Below, one piece after another: positions 12,731-25,195 of a stretch of 64,000 nt of DNA (its first letter is position 1; each line of letters opens with the position of its first letter). Location of the stretch: contig JAJNNQ010000075.1 of assembly GCA_027886175.1 (NCBI GenBank), forward strand, positions 81,013,001-81,077,000, read 5' to 3'. A program made the position numbers and the translations under genes. Under the pieces are notes generated by a model that was given only the letters and a program-made list of their open reading frames with translations, was not told where the DNA came from and searched no databases. Source of the DNA: Phylloscopus collybita (lineage: Eukaryota > Chordata > Aves > Passeriformes > Phylloscopidae).

Positions 12731-13660
12731 CTTAAAATTATGAACACTAACAAATCAGCTTTGTTTGAATAAATTGATTTGCTTGAAGCCTGGCTTCCTA
12801 CTCACCATTGAGGTGTAATATTCTGTTAGCTTCTATTGATGTTAAATTAAAACACCTGAATAATTTGACCAGCATATGGTTTTCATATATGTTTAAAGTG
12901 TACACTTAATTCTATATCATCTGTATTCCTGATTATATGTTGTATTCTTCAATGTATCTTAACTAGATCCCAAAACAATGAAGGGGTTTTTTTCAGGATA
13001 GGTGATAATCATTGAAATTTTCAGAGTATGGTGTATATAAGTCCTCTAAAAATCTTTACCATTCTTTGAGAATATCTTAATGCCATGTTTTAGAAAATAG
13101 GGATAGAAGTTGATGCCAGTGCAAAGAGTCATTGATTTTTATTTAGACTCCCTGATCCTCTAAGGACTCAGTATGTGTTTACCTGTCTCCTTTTTGACCA
13201 CAGACTTCCAAGTATGTGGGACTGACTACAGCATAAATATATTTAAATGTAGGAATTTTTTTGTGTCTCTAGTTTGGTCTTGTTTTTAATTTGATCCAGG
13301 ACAAAAACTTTGGCTTATTATTCTGTAACCTTATGAAAGCACTTATCAGAAGCATGCAAACAAAAAATGAAATACTAGTTAAATAAGTTTCCACATCTTT
13401 TGATTTTTGTCATGCTTGGCAATTAGGTTTTCAAAGCAATTTACTCGTCAGACAAGATTTGCTTCTTTATGACCTGTCTTATCCTCTTCTGTGACTTGAA
13501 AAGGAATTCATAATACTGAATTTAGTTAGACTGTGATGTTCAAAAGAGCAGGACATAGGGTTAAACTACAAGATTGAGCAGGAAGAGAAGCTTGGCTGGG
13601 AAATATAGTGTATTACATGAAAATATCGACAGTGCAAAAGCAAAGAGCAGGTAATTGAAA
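12731..13660. other. AT-rich non-coding stretch
   Basis: Nothing recognised; there are no repeats or frames of note. Confidence 0.6.
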
Positions 13661-14735
13661 AATCATAGACTTGTTTAGTTTCAAAAAAACCCTTTAAGAT
13701 CATCAGGTCCAAGCATTAACCCAGCATAGCCAAGTCCCCCAGTAAACCATGATCCTAAAAGCCACATCTACCTGTCTTTCAGTTACCTCCAGGAATGGTG
13801 ACTCCACTACTTCCCTTCCCTTTGGCAGCCTGTTCCAATGCTTGACAATCTTTCTGTGAAGAAATGTTACCTGATATAAGACCTAAACCTCCCGGCTAAA
13901 CTTGCAACCTTTTTCTCTCTTCCTGTCACTTGTTACCTGGGAGAATAGACCGACCTTCACCTGGCTACAGTCTCCTTTCAGGCAGTTGTAGATAGCAATA
14001 AGGTGTCCCGAGCCTCCTTTTCTCCAGGTTAAAAAACCCAAACTCTCTCAGCTTCTCTAAGTATAAGGGTCTGTGCTCCAGACCCTTTACCACTCTGTTG
14101 CCCTTCTCTGGACATGCTCCAGCATTTCAGTGTCCTTCTTGTAGTGAGGAGCCCAAAAGAGGACACAGGATTTGAGGTGCAGCCACACCAGTGTCAAGTA
14201 AAGGGGGACAGTCACTGCCTTGGTCCTGTTGATCACATTACTGCTGGTAAAGGCCAGGATGTCCTTGGCTTCTTGGCCACTTGGACACAGCTGGCTCATG
14301 TTCAGGTGCCTGTTTACCAGCACCCCCTGCCAACACCTTTTCCAATGGGCAGTTTTCCAGCCACTCTTCCCAGCCTGTAGCACTGCATGGGGTTGTTGTG
14401 ACCCAAGTGCAGGACTCAACACTGGGCCTTATTGAATCTCATCCCACTCACCTCAGCCCAGAAATCCAGCCTGCCCAGATTCTCTGTAGCTTTCCCACTC
14501 TCCAGCAGAACAACATCTCCACCCAAGTATTGTCTGTTACTGGAGATGTACTCTATCCCACCATCCAGATCATTAGTAAAGTTGTTGAACAGGACTGTCC
14601 CCAATACAAAGTCCTGGGAAATCCCACTTATGACCAGCCACCAGCTGAATTTAACTCCATTCACACCGCCCTCTGGCACAGGCATCAATTCATTTTTGTT
14701 TATCCAGGGGAGAGATGATGAATCAACCATGTGTG
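13661..14735 (-). mobile_element. CR1 LINE fragment of a second subfamily, with reverse transcriptase remnants
   Basis: The 3' tip is at the left (AATCATAGAC), so the element is on the minus strand. About 1.07 kb remains. Minus-strand frames at 14416-14730 and 14087-14422 show successive parts of CR1 reverse transcriptase. The first has a QDFVLGTVLFNNFTNDLD block, then a degraded site where the catalytic FADD motif should lie (replaced by NRQY), then RLDFWAEVSGMRFNKAQC. The second has the LNMSQ block and the C-terminal VPLYLTLVWLHLKSCVLFWA and HYKKDTEMLEHVQRRAT segments. The 3' untranslated sequence differs from the copy at 6 kb and belongs to another subfamily. The loss of the catalytic motif and the frame breaks show it is inactive. 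It is 5'-truncated near 14735. Confidence 0.93.
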
Positions 14736-17299
14736 GAGCTGAATATAAGGAGAAATGTTCTGAATTTTCTGAACAAATCCACAGAAATCAGGAGACAGTT
14801 GCGTAGTCCATTGGTCAGTGTGTGCTATCTGCTCCCATTGTATCCATCAAAGAGAGTGACTTTTATTGTAGTTTTACTAGAGATCATGGATTTCCAGCTT
14901 CAGTCTCATAGTTTAATCCTCTGAACTCTTCCACTGCTGAGCATTGATATTAATCATCAATCATGTTGATAGCTGTTAAAATCATAGTACCTTAAAGACT
15001 GTGACATAATAGATGCCTCTTTCTAAAGCTCACTCTGGATGAATTTCAAGAATGTAAACATAATGCTGTTGTTGAGAAAACAATCTTCCACCTCACAATA
15101 CCTGTGAGAGAGAGAGAGAGCAGTTAAAAAGGACTGAATCTCTAACTGTCCTTTATGTAGGAGAGAGAAAACAGAAGGGGAGGCATTTACAGGGCAGTAA
15201 TGTGAGAGAAAATCTCACCCCTACTCAGTATTCAGCACTTTGAGGAAAGAATTTGCAAAAAAAATTCAAGGAACAATTGGATACAAGTTAATGGGAGAAG
15301 TTACTGACTCATATTTATAGTAATTAAATGACACTAATCTGACACACAGTGGCTATGGCAGACAGAAAAAGTTTCTTCTGTGCTTCTATGATTCATACTT
15401 TTAGCATATTTGCAGATTGGGGGATGAGAGATTTGCTCATCCTTATCCCCACAGAATTTCCACTCAACATTTAATAATTAGGCTGTGGGTAAAAGGTGAG
15501 TGAATGTCATCCTTAGTGAAAATAGGCAGACCCAAAGGAGGAAACTAAAGTCAAAGTTTCAACTGTAATGGTAAGATTGCACTGAACTTGTCACAAATTG
15601 GTAGCTACTTGGGATGAGGCTACTGTCAATTTCTGTAATTAAAACAAAGTAAAAACACATGAGCTAATAAACAGGCTTTGTACAGTTTTGCTGCTACACA
15701 AATTTCTGTACAGGTAAGCTTAGCCATGATCTGACTAAGCCTGTGGAAAAGATTCAAACCAAAAGTGGCATCAAAAGCAGAGAGAAGCAAAAAGAGACTT
15801 AGTCCATCTTGCTTCTCTCTTCCTCTGACTAGAGCTTACATCTAGCCAAGCTCACATCTGTTCCCCAGTCATAGCTAGTTACAGACTGCTTTCATCCAGT
15901 CATCCACTCTGGCAGTTCAGGATCTCTTAATTGTAATCATGAGAAAATAAGGTTTCTTGACTGAACTTGTAGGCCATGACTGAACTTTTAGCTTCACAAA
16001 GAAGCTTCAAACAAAAGGCAGTACTCATGGTGAATATGGATAGACCACTGCTTTGCAAGTGGTCACTGATAGTTTTACCATTTTATAGAATCATTTAGGA
16101 CACTGTAAGTTTCTGAGATGTTTACTGATCAGAAACTTTCACATATAATATATACTTCTTTGTAATTGTGAAATAATTTGGAAGAAGCTTCCCTACTAGG
16201 CTTGCTTAGTTATTTTCTTCAGAGTTCTCACAGATGTCTGATCAAAATGTCCAAATGTTTCTGTAATTTTTGTATCATGTGATGCCTCACAAATTTTTCA
16301 GTGATAGTCTTTGCACACATTCTATTTCATAGAAAAGGACTGACATCAGTCAGTGTCTGTAGAATCCAAATACATTTATTTAAAAATCAGTCCATTTTTT
16401 TGTACAATAGAAAAGTACAATGGCTATAGATTTTTTAAACTAATCTGTAGATCTTACAGGATTGATAAAATTTATATAAAGATTTCAACAGATTTGAAGT
16501 ATTTATCTTGCCAGTAGTTTCTGCAGTAACAATTTCTTTAAGGAAGAATTTTGCCAGGGCTTCAATTTTTACAGCATCAAAGTTATTCTATCTATACAAA
16601 CTATTAGTGTGTATTTTTTGTGGAGATCTTTTGGGGGTGAGTGGTGGTGGTTGCATTTTGTCCCTTTCTGGACTGGATTCAATCAGTTTTAAACCTGAAT
16701 TATGTGGAGGGTTTGGGGTATTGTTTTTGGTTTTTGTTTCTTTAGTTTGTTTTTTTCTTTCCTAGTTAGTGCTGCATTTGGAATTGATACTGCTTGCTTA
16801 GATGAATCTGAAGCTACGGTTAGTAAAACCTAAATATAAAATAGATGCATGAGTGCATCTTGGGAAGGTGGTATTATGGATGGAGAGCTGTCATCACATC
16901 CTTCACAATTACATTATCATGTGCTCCTGTGGTGTACACCTGTGGCTTGTTGGCAAGGCATTTAATTCTAAGGACTATTGAGCACCATGCATTTTCATAG
17001 GGAATCAGAGCAAAGTTATTTAACACAGGTGTTTCTGTAATTGTGATACATTGGGAGATTCGCAGTGCTCAGTAGCCTTCAAAATTACACCCTCCACCTG
17101 CATGGTGAAGTAGTCTATCAATACCTCACTGATGCTGCTAATAAACCCTGATGTGCACAAGTTAGGCATCTGTATGCGCTTATGCTGAACCATGGCTTAA
17201 GCACGCTGCAATGAAATACCTCAGGTATTTTAATACTAATGTTATACCCAACTATTCATTTTCTTAAAGGCCCAGTACCTAGATGAGCCTTTTTCTTTG
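14736..17299. other. AT-rich non-coding stretch
   Basis: No exon or transposon recognised. There is a short (GA)n run at 15106-15120. The segment TTATAGAATCATTTAGG near 16083 looks faintly like a CR1 tail but lacks supporting sequence beside it. Confidence 0.6.
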
Positions 17300-17447
17300 T
17301 GGGTTTTTTTTTTTTTTTTTTTTTTTTGGTTGGTTGGTTGGTTTGGTTTGGTTTTTTTGTAGGATTTTTGGTTGGTTTTGTTTTGTTTTTTTGGTTGGTT
17401 TTGGTTTGGTTGGGTTTTTTTGGGGTTTTTTTGGGTTTGTTTGCTTG
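17300..17447. repeat. T/G-rich low-complexity tract led by T24
   Basis: Starts with GGG and 24 T residues (17304-17327), then GGTTGGTTGG, GGTTTGGTTTGG and T-runs separated by two to four G residues. Nearly all bases are T or G. Apparent open frames across it encode phenylalanine/tryptophan/glycine or lysine/proline/threonine runs and are artefacts of composition. Confidence 0.95.
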
Positions 17448-17658
17448 CAGGACACTACCAATCCTCCTGGTGGTGGTCAAACAAATTTCACCACACCCAA
17501 GAAATATTGTATCATGAAACATTGGGGTGAATTTGGTTCTTTAAGAAATTAAAGATTAAAAAAAAAGCAAATTACATACATTTTGACATATATATAATTT
17601 AAGATTATAAAAATATCAGTAATGCAGATTTTATTTTTATTTTATTTATGTTTCTATT

Positions 17659-17735
17659 TATTTGTTGTTTTGGGTTTTGTTTGTTTGTTTGGGTTTTTGT
17701 GGTTTTGTTTTGTTTGGTTTGTTTTTGTTTTTTTT
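17659..17735. repeat. T/G-rich low-complexity tract
   Basis: TTTG and TTTTG units with interspersed GGG, about 210 bases after the previous tract. It is the same compositional class and is also non-coding. Confidence 0.92.
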
Positions 17736-18129
17736 AATGAAGGTAAGACTCTTTCCACTTCTGTGAAATGTTTATATTTGAAAACAAGGATTCTAACCAG
17801 AGCCTCAACTTCAGAAAGGGGAAACTGCTTCCCTTGAGGTTCACCAGGCACTGCAGAATGACCAGTTCAGCCGGCAAGCAGAACCTGAGAGAAACAGGAT
17901 CCTCATGCATCATTGCTAAATTTGGAAGCTCACATCTCACCCACAGGGCAATTAGCCAGAGGGAACTGTGTTCTTTCATAGGCCATTGCTTTGCAGAAGG
18001 TGATGCTGGGTAGCTATACCTTGCTTCTATGAAACGTGCTAGGTTCTAGTATCCACATGGTTGGAAACATATCTCCATCCAGCTTTTACTTGTCTCTGTC
18101 GCTTAGCTTTTGGTAGATATTAACAATGG
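17736..18129. other. Non-coding stretch before the solo LTR
   Basis: Nothing recognised in this stretch of nearly 400 bases. Confidence 0.55.
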
Positions 18130-18134
18130 AAGGG
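18130..18134. repeat. Target-site duplication AAGGG (left copy)
   Basis: Five bases immediately before the TG terminus of the LTR at 18135, repeated exactly at 18860-18864 after its CA terminus. A 5-bp duplication is typical of ERVL-class integration. Confidence 0.9.
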
Positions 18135-18279
18135 TGCCTTGGTTTTGAAAGACAGATATCTGCCAGGGAAAGCTGGAGTTTCCCTCAGAATGGAGAATGT
18201 AAACCCCTCACCTCCTCTAAATTATAATTTTGCAATTAAGGGCTTTCAGGCAAAGATTTGGGAATAGGAATAACAGTTC

Positions 18280-18285
18280 TTTATT
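18280..18285 (-). promoter_or_regulatory. Polyadenylation signal of the solo LTR
   Basis: TTTATT on the plus strand reads AATAAA in LTR orientation. It lies about 290 bases downstream of the TATA-like element, in the usual order promoter, stem-loop, poly(A) signal. Confidence 0.6.
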
Positions 18286-18550
18286 AGAAATATTAACAAT
18301 ACAAATGTAGTAGTAAACAAACAAACAAACAACGATCCTAGAAAACCCTGACAGAGTCAGAGCTACAACCTGACACCCTGTTGGTCAGGGTGTTGGAAAT
18401 AGTCCAAAAGGAAGTCCTCCTGGAGTGGCAGATGTGGTTCTGTTGGAGCAGAGATGATCCTGAGAGAAAAGGGTCCAGTGATGGTGAGAAGGGTCCAGTC
18501 TTCCCCTGGGAATCTAGTGGAACCAGATACCTTGTGTTCCTATGTCTCAG

Positions 18551-18557
18551 TTTTTAT
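18551..18557 (-). promoter_or_regulatory. TATA-like element of the solo LTR
   Basis: Reads ATAAAAA in LTR orientation, within CCTGGATAAAAAC. The related LTR at 57.5 kb has CCTGGATATAATCC at the equivalent place, so the core promoter position is shared. Confidence 0.55.
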
Positions 18558-18859
18558 CCAGGTAGGAATGGTTGGCTTCCCCCCACTGGGTGGAGCATCT
18601 CACAATGGGATGATAGAATATGTTGTGCCCTTAGTGAGCCTTAATGGCCCACTAGCAGAAAATATCCCCCTGGAGGGAGGACAGATGGTGAAAGAGATAA
18701 GAAACACTGCCCCACCTGGTATTAACAGTTGGCCCATTATCAGAAGTCATCTGCCCCCCCTCCCCCCAGAATAACAAGAGATAAAGAAAAAAACATCTCC
18801 CCAACTGCTTTCAACAGATGAAAGAGAATACACATTTTTAGTTCCATAACGGCAAGACA

Positions 18860-18864
18860 AAGGG
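18860..18864. repeat. Target-site duplication AAGGG (right copy)
   Basis: Exact repeat of 18130-18134 directly after the LTR. Confidence 0.9.
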
Positions 18865-19424
18865 ACAGCCTGAACTATGTGTTACAGTATATACTACTCA
18901 GTCACTGGCAACTGTTTTTGTCCCTCTTCACAGTATCTGAATGGATTTTGGAGAGAACAGTAAAACTGACATCTGATAAGCCAATTGCATATACAACCAC
19001 AGTGGTGCTAAAATTTTCAAAAGGAGATTTGCATGGTTTTCCTTTTAAGGAAAAGTTGGGGTTTTAATTTTGGCATTTGGGTTCTCTCCTTAGCCTTATT
19101 CTTAGAAACAGACAAGTAAGTGAAGTATACCCAAAACTTTCACCAGAAGTTGAAACATTAGCAGTTTGGGAAAGTTCTGTTTTGCTAAGTAGGAGGCCAT
19201 GAGAAGTATCAGGCAATTATAAGAAGTGGTGCTAAGATGACTTGTTCCAGTTTTACTCCTGCTTCACAGTTGTGTAACTACTGATTTCCTTTAACTAACT
19301 CTGTAGCTAAATTAAATTAGCTGAAATTTAAATTAAAAAAAAATAGTATCAAGAGCTAAAATTTCAAGGAATTGCAGAGAAACTGGTCCAATGTGAGAGC
19401 TTATATTTCAAGGACTATCATAGC
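18865..19424. other. Non-coding stretch
   Basis: AT-rich with no recognised feature. It separates the solo LTR from the following CR1 copy. Confidence 0.55.
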
Positions 19425-20800
19425 AAACATGGCAGAAGGCCAACATGGATCAGCAAGGAACCCCTGATTCAGCTCAACCACATAAAGGAAGAACACAGAA
19501 ATAAGAAGCAGGGATAGGGTGGCAATACAGAAGCACTGCCCAAGCATGCAGAGATGAAGCTAGGATAGCCAAAGCTCAGCTGGAGCTGGAACTTGTGAGA
19601 GTTGTGAAAGTCAGCCAGAAAGGCTTCTATGAGCACACTGACACCAAAGGAAGGTGAAATAAATATGGGAGTACTTCTCAGTGGAGATGGAAAGATATTG
19701 TATCCAATATTGGTTTACCTCATTTATTTCACTGGTTAGGCTCACCCATGTGCCTCCTAAATCCTCAGATCTGTTAACACAGTCCGTGGGACAAAACATT
19801 ACCAACAATAGAGGTAAGATCAAATGGAGATGCAGTTAAGTCATGGACAAACACAACATCAAGGGGACAGACAGAGTGCACACAAGGGTGCTAGGGATAT
19901 TAGCTGCTGTCTTTGTTAGGCTGCTGATAATTTGGAAAAGGGAAACAATACCACCATCGTGAAGATGAGAAAGAAGGAGGACCTACAAAACTACAGTCTT
20001 ATCAGCCTCGCTTCATGTCCTGGGAAATCCTCTATAACAAACTGAGTGCTTACAGAGTGCACTTCTTTCCTTTCTGTACAACAGTGGCATGAAGAAAGTC
20101 TGGACTCTTCAAGGGACTGCATGAACAGACAGAGAGGATGACAAGGACTGAAGGAAGTTCAGCTTTGGTAAACACAGACTTCTGCACCTGAGATGGACTA
20201 AATTCACTCAGGACTACAATCTTGGCATTGCCTGGCTAGAATGCAGCTTCCCAGAATGCAGGACCTGGGTTTCTGTGTGGAAAACCAGTTGAACTGGGGG
20301 GGTCAGTAGTGCACCCTTGCAGCAATGAAGGTCATATTCATGCTTGGCATGAATAACAATGGGATAGCCAACAGTTCAAGCAATGGATTTTGTGCCCCAC
20401 GCAATTCTTGTGAGATCAAATATCAAGTACTGAATTCAATTTGGGGATTTTCAGTAAAAAACACTGAGTTACCACTGAGACAATATAGAAAGGTGAAGCC
20501 AGACTGTTCTCAGAAGTGTACAGTGGAAGCAGGAGAAGCAATGGACACCAGGTGGAACATGGGGAAATTCATACTAGGTACAAGGGAAATATTTTAATTT
20601 AACAGTGGTCAATCATGTAGATCAGGTGCTTTGATGAACTGTAGGATTTCTTGGAGATACTTAAACTCAACTGGACACTAGCCTGAGCAACCTGATCAGA
20701 GTGTTTTCACATCAGCCTTGGGTGAAAAGAGGTTGAATGGTCTCTGGAGATCCCTTCCAGCTTACATTTTGCTATGATTCTGTAGAAATTCTGAAGATAA
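19425..20800 (+). mobile_element. Old, degraded CR1 LINE on the plus strand
   Basis: The segments follow CR1 ORF2 in order. Around 19433-19650 lies the stretch just upstream of reverse transcriptase, ending AAGGCTTCTATGAGC. Around 19965-20035 is GAGAAAGAAGGAGGACCTAC and the following Tyr-Ser-Leu-Ile-Ser-Leu-like coding, the first reverse transcriptase block. Around 20165-20285 is the GCACCTGAGATGG and TGGCTAGAATGCAGC segment, and around 20495-20600 the C-terminal CAGACTGTTCTCAGAAG segment. It ends at a tail-like CTATGATTCTG near 20773. Large parts of the reverse transcriptase are deleted and every frame is broken. It is more diverged than the minus-strand copies, so probably older. A 90-codon open frame at 20325-20597 lies inside it and is not a gene. 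Confidence 0.82.
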
Positions 20801-21770
20801 ATTTTATGTTTTGTGAAAAACAGTGATGGTGAGAATTGTGCTCATAGCGAAAAGAATGTAGATTTACTTAAATTCTCTTGTAAAATTGATCTACTCTATA
20901 TTTTACAGATAATAGAAAATATATCATTATTCTCTTGAGCAGAATGCATCGCTTTATCACATAGGTCCCTAGATAGCATTAAATCTTTGACATTAAGCTC
21001 TGGTAAGCTCTTTCAGAATGCTGGCCATCTAGAAGCTAGTGCCTGTATAGAGTATATTTTTTCAATACCATGTGTGATTTTTTAATAATACTTTAAAATA
21101 TACATTATAAACAGAATACTAAGAAATTTAAACATTAGAAGAAAATAAAAGACTGTATATCAGTCTAGCCTTAAACAATGTTTTACTAAAAAAAAAAAAA
21201 TTACAAGCAGCAGCCATAGCGAGCAAGTAGGGTGATAAAAGAATCTAAAATCGAGAGCCATAGCCAAAAGTGTTAAACTAAACAATACAATAAAAAATAA
21301 ACATAAACCAATGCCAAACATGTCCTAAGCCTTCTGGGGAAGAAAGAAAAAAGCCAAGAAGTACATTTTTCATGGGAATGAAAATTATTACAGAGTATTT
21401 ATTTTTGGTATATAAGCACAGTCCTCTAAGATCAGAATTAATCTTGATGTAGTTCAGCTGAAGGCCCTAAAGTTGCATCAAGAAACAACGAGTGCATTCT
21501 TAAGTACACCATCCAGTAGATCCAGAAAAGCTTTTCTAATTTGTTCATTCTGTTAAAAAAAGAAACAATCCTGACTCCTGAGCCTCCTCTAGTGTTCTAA
21601 AAATAAAAGAAAGTCATGTATACTGGAATCAAAGTAGAGCAAAGTTTAGAAATGTTAATCAATCTTGCCAAGGAGGCATTCTTTAGGCTGTACTTTCTTT
21701 TTTTTTTTTTTGTCTTCCTAACTTTCATGGCACAAAATGAAAAGTTTCCAGTTGGGTTCATATCCGTACT
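20801..21770. other. AT-rich non-coding stretch
   Basis: No recognised feature apart from a T run near 21700-21711 and an A run near 21188-21200. Confidence 0.55.
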
Positions 21771-21872
21771 GTTTTTTTTTTTTTTTTGTGGTGTTTTTTG
21801 TTTTGTTTTGTTTTTGTGTGTGTGTGTGGTTTTGTTTTGGTTATTTTTGTTTGTTTGTTTTGTTTTGTTTTT
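21771..21872. repeat. T/G-rich low-complexity tract with (TG)n core
   Basis: T16, then TTTTG and TTTG units, a short (TG)n run at about 21815-21828, and TTTG units again. Overlapping open frames are compositional artefacts. Confidence 0.93.
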
Positions 21873-24800
21873 CCCACAAATACTGACAATAGTGTTTGAA
21901 TATACAAGAAACAAAGAAGCAGATCCTTCTCTCCATATTTGTGTCTTGGCAGTTGGCTAGTTATATTTATCTTGTTCATGCTCAGTCATCAAAATTAAGG
22001 AAACCATTTGTTAAGATAGTTAATACTTTTTACCTGAGCTCTGAATAATCTATCTGATTTTGCTAAGTAGCTTAAAAGCATACCACACTCCAATATTTCT
22101 TCATATTTCATTGTATACATCATCAGTGTTTTGAATATTTCTTTTCCAGTAAGATGTGTGTGCAGTTACAACAGTATTGAATCAATATATCTTTTTATCA
22201 CCATACACTTTTAGTGCCAATTTGTCTTTTTTTTTTTTTTTTTTTTTTTTCACTTTAATCTATTACTTCAATAGAAAAGCAGTCAGATATTTTTAGGGTT
22301 ACATTGAGCTACAGACATATATGTATATATGTATGTAATTCATAAGGAATTGACACTTACATTCCTTGCATGCTCACTTTTAATGTTCATGACAAAAGAA
22401 AGAAAATATAAGGGACTATGTTTGTCAGAAAATAAGGAACATTCATAGATTGGCATGTATCCTATATGGTTCTGATAATGTCATTTGAATGAGGACTATT
22501 TTAAAAGCCACCAAATTTATTAAAACCACGTTGGTTTTTTTACATACTTTGATTTCCCTTTTCTACATCACAACAGATATCAGCTTAGGTTCTTATATAA
22601 TATTTAAATATAACATTTTACTCATCAAGGCACAGAGGAAGGAAATATAATTCTCCCTTAATTTGAATTTAGAAGAAATTAACCCCCTCCCCAAATCCCA
22701 AATCCAACTAAGAAATAACATAATTATAGAACTATTCTCCTTGCTGTACAGTGGGGAAATCAATAAGAATACTACTGAAGTCTTTTCAGCCAAGCTAAAG
22801 CAGCAGTAACACCATGTAATGTGTAATTAAACAATCATAGTTTCATATTTCTCATGGCAAAGCTACAATTTATCAAAGAAAGAATTTGGAGGAGTTTAAG
22901 TCCTTTTTCTTCTCTTATGAAACTAAATGTTTACTTTTAATCTACTTCCATGTAAAAAGTTATTCCCTAAAGTCACAGTTAGCAAGAAATAACAAATGTA
23001 ACTTTTTTTTTTTTCCCCAAGAAAAAGAAGGGAGGAAGAAGCATTATCAGCTGCTTTTTGATATGAAAAGGCATCTGAACTGAAAATAATTAATGGCTAA
23101 CGAAATGTGTATTCAAGGTCAGTGTAAGGCTGTCTTTAGAGTTTCAACTATGATGAATTTACACTTTATCTCCTCCCAAAAGTCAAAAACAGTCCCATAT
23201 TACCTTGAAGTAGCAGTGGGGTTAGGTTTAAAATACTGTTCTCTCTGAATTTTAGGTCAGATTGCCAAAAAGATAACATGATAATTTTAAGGAAGAATTT
23301 CCTACTCCTTCATGCTTTCTGAGCTGATTCATTGTCTCCGCCTTAAATGCTGACAGGTTAAACAGGAACAATACTGGGGGAAAAAAAGAAAAAGAAAAAA
23401 GAAAGAAAAAAAAATAGAGATAATATTTTTATGCAACACTGTCATATTAGAAAGAAGGTTCAGGTTCCCAACCTTAAATCCTGATATATCTGGGGATGGT
23501 TGAGGTTTAATAATTCAGAAAAGGTTATCAGACCCATGACAGAGCCATGGCACCTTGCAGCTCCCCAGGAGAGAAGTTGGGATGACTAAGAAATGTCAAG
23601 CAGTTTCAGAGTCATAGTCTGTCTCCTATATAAATTTAAAATTGGGTGATCTCTTTGAATGTCTAATGCCTTCCAAAATCCACTGGAAATTTTAAGTACA
23701 CTTTATAAATTTTTGAGCACTGTTTAAAACTTCCCATGGCATCTGGAAAATAAAGAACCAGCATTTGTTTAAGATATTAAGCTAGCAATTTTCCATCAGA
23801 ACAAATTCATCAAATCTTATATAAGGCAAGGAAATAAGTCTTCTGCAAATTGCACTTCTTGCACTCAGCAAACTCAGAAACAAAATTGATGTTTAGTGTA
23901 AGTATGGCTATTGATTAAAATAAGATTTTCATATTTGTGTTTCTTGTTTAGCTCACAAATGGCTTGCAAAAATATTACCAGGCTTTCTTTCCAGGATAAA
24001 GTTTATTGTTTGTTGTATTGTGTAACACCATTCATTTCAGTGAGTGATATTTGCCTTATTTTTAATGTTTTGTTGCAGAATTAAATCTTTACTAGTAGAA
24101 TAAGAAATAGAAAAATTATTTGCAAATTATATGCTTCCAGCACAAAATTTTTGAAAGTTTGGAGACCTAATAATTTGAGAACTTTGGCTAACTGAATGTG
24201 GATCCAAACAGCTGCATTGGTCAAGGTATGCAAATCAAGAGAAATGAATCTCAGCAAATTATTCTGCCTGTTCTGTTGTTTCCTCGATATAAAATTAACA
24301 GAGTAATGACCTAATACATGAGATAAACACATTTCTTGATGTACCTGGGAACTGAAAATGAAAAAATACCCCACAGCTCTTATCAGAGTCAATGATAAGG
24401 AAAAGATTGGTTGACCTATTACATCTTGTTAGATAACAATAAATTCTGTAACCACTGTGAACTCTCTTCTGCAAACCTGTGACCACCCACATTGCTCCTA
24501 CTTTGTAACAGTGGAAACCAGACCGAAGCCAGTCCTTCTGTTTCCACAGCTATTTCTCTTGCCTATTATAGTGAACACAAATCATTAAAGTCAAGTTTTT
24601 CTGAGAGCTTTCAATGTCTTCATTCCATTTTCCCCCTCTGTTCCTTGTTCGTCCTTTGTTACTTGCTGGGAAATTGCATATTTTCTGAGGTTGTTTTTCT
24701 AGAATGTCTGTGTTTAGGAGAGCAAAAGTGGGAACTATATACACTTGGAGCAATGAAGACCATCTTTATTGCTGGGAAGGTAGAAGCAAGGTAAGGCACG

Positions 24801-24887
24801 AACATGAATTGCTCTGGTAATACATTTGTGGCAACTAAGTTCTACTGTGCAGTGTGGTCATCTGTCTCACTAAAAGAGCACAGGGAA
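21873..24887. other. AT-rich non-coding stretch
   Basis: No exon or transposon recognised. It holds a T24 run at 22227-22250, an ATATGT-rich patch near 22317-22336 and an A/G-rich patch near 23379-23414. The 100-codon frames near 24.1-24.8 kb lack homology. Confidence 0.55.
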
Positions 24888-25055
24888 ATAGAATCAGAGG
24901 GATACTGGATTGGAAAGAAGATTATTCCTTATCTACTCCAGGCAAAATAATTACAGGTAAATATCAACAGAAAAGTTAAAATAGAATAGACCATTTCAAT
25001 TGAAAAGGATCTACAGTGGTCATCTAGTCCTTTGCAGATTGCAGCAACTGCAACC
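24888..25055 (-). mobile_element. Two probable CR1 3' tips, minus strand
   Basis: Two tail-like starts occur in succession: ATAGAATCAGAGG near 24889 followed by GATTGGAAAGAAG, and ATAGAATAGACCATTTCAAT near 24981 followed by CAGTGGTCATCTAGTCC. The second matches the reverse-complemented 3' end of a CR1 subfamily well; the first is weaker. They may belong with the endonuclease piece at 25196-25760, as one internally deleted copy or as separate insertions. Confidence 0.6.
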
Positions 25056-25195
25056 ATTGCACTCAAAATGAGAGCAAATCATTTTAAAGAGAGTAAGCAG
25101 GAAAAGAGGGTGCATTTTCATTTGTTCAGGTCTCAGCAGAAAATGCATTTGGTTTCCTAAAATATATCTCATCAGTGCTTACATCCTTTCTGAAC

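Larger units (their letters stand above)
18135..18859 (-). mobile_element. Solo LTR, ERVL-like endogenous retrovirus, minus strand
   Basis: Bounded by TG (18135) and CA (18858-18859) and flanked by perfect AAGGG duplications, so both ends are defined directly. It shares its core with the plus-strand LTR at 57532-58130: the 54 bases at 18451-18504 match the reverse complement of 57901-57954 with four differences, all transitions. In LTR orientation it carries a TATA-like ATAAAAA (18551-18557) after a CCAACCATTCCTACC-like segment, a stem-loop (18373-18393) and a polyadenylation signal AATAAA (18280-18285). It is 725 bp, longer than its relative, partly because of an (AAAC)n run near 18318 and an A-rich U3 end. 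No internal retroviral sequence adjoins it, so it is the product of LTR-LTR recombination. Open frames on its plus strand are antisense noise. Confidence 0.9.

Noticed and set aside
14281..14806. Plus-strand open frames of 124-145 codons.
   Set aside because: They lie antisense to CR1 reverse transcriptase, whose sense-strand peptides are recognisable, so they are shadows.
16083..16110. TATAGAATCATTTAGG, resembling a CR1 tail.
   Set aside because: The sequence to its right does not continue as CR1, so the match is probably chance.
17256..17552. Frames encoding phenylalanine/tryptophan/glycine or lysine/proline runs.
   Set aside because: They are produced entirely by the T/G tract composition. 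The same holds for frames at 21597-21979, 29500-29685, 43266-43604 and 52050-52257.
18754..18767. C7-T-C6 as a possible minus-strand G-quadruplex.
   Set aside because: It cannot supply four G-runs of three with loops, so it is only a weak candidate.
18381..18774. Plus-strand frames of 87 and 106 codons.
   Set aside because: They lie antisense within a solo LTR with defined ends; no homology.
8611..21275. A shared 13-mer AGCCATAGCCAAA near 8.6 and 21.26 kb.
   Set aside because: Flanks do not align, and chance 13-mer matches are expected in a window of this size.
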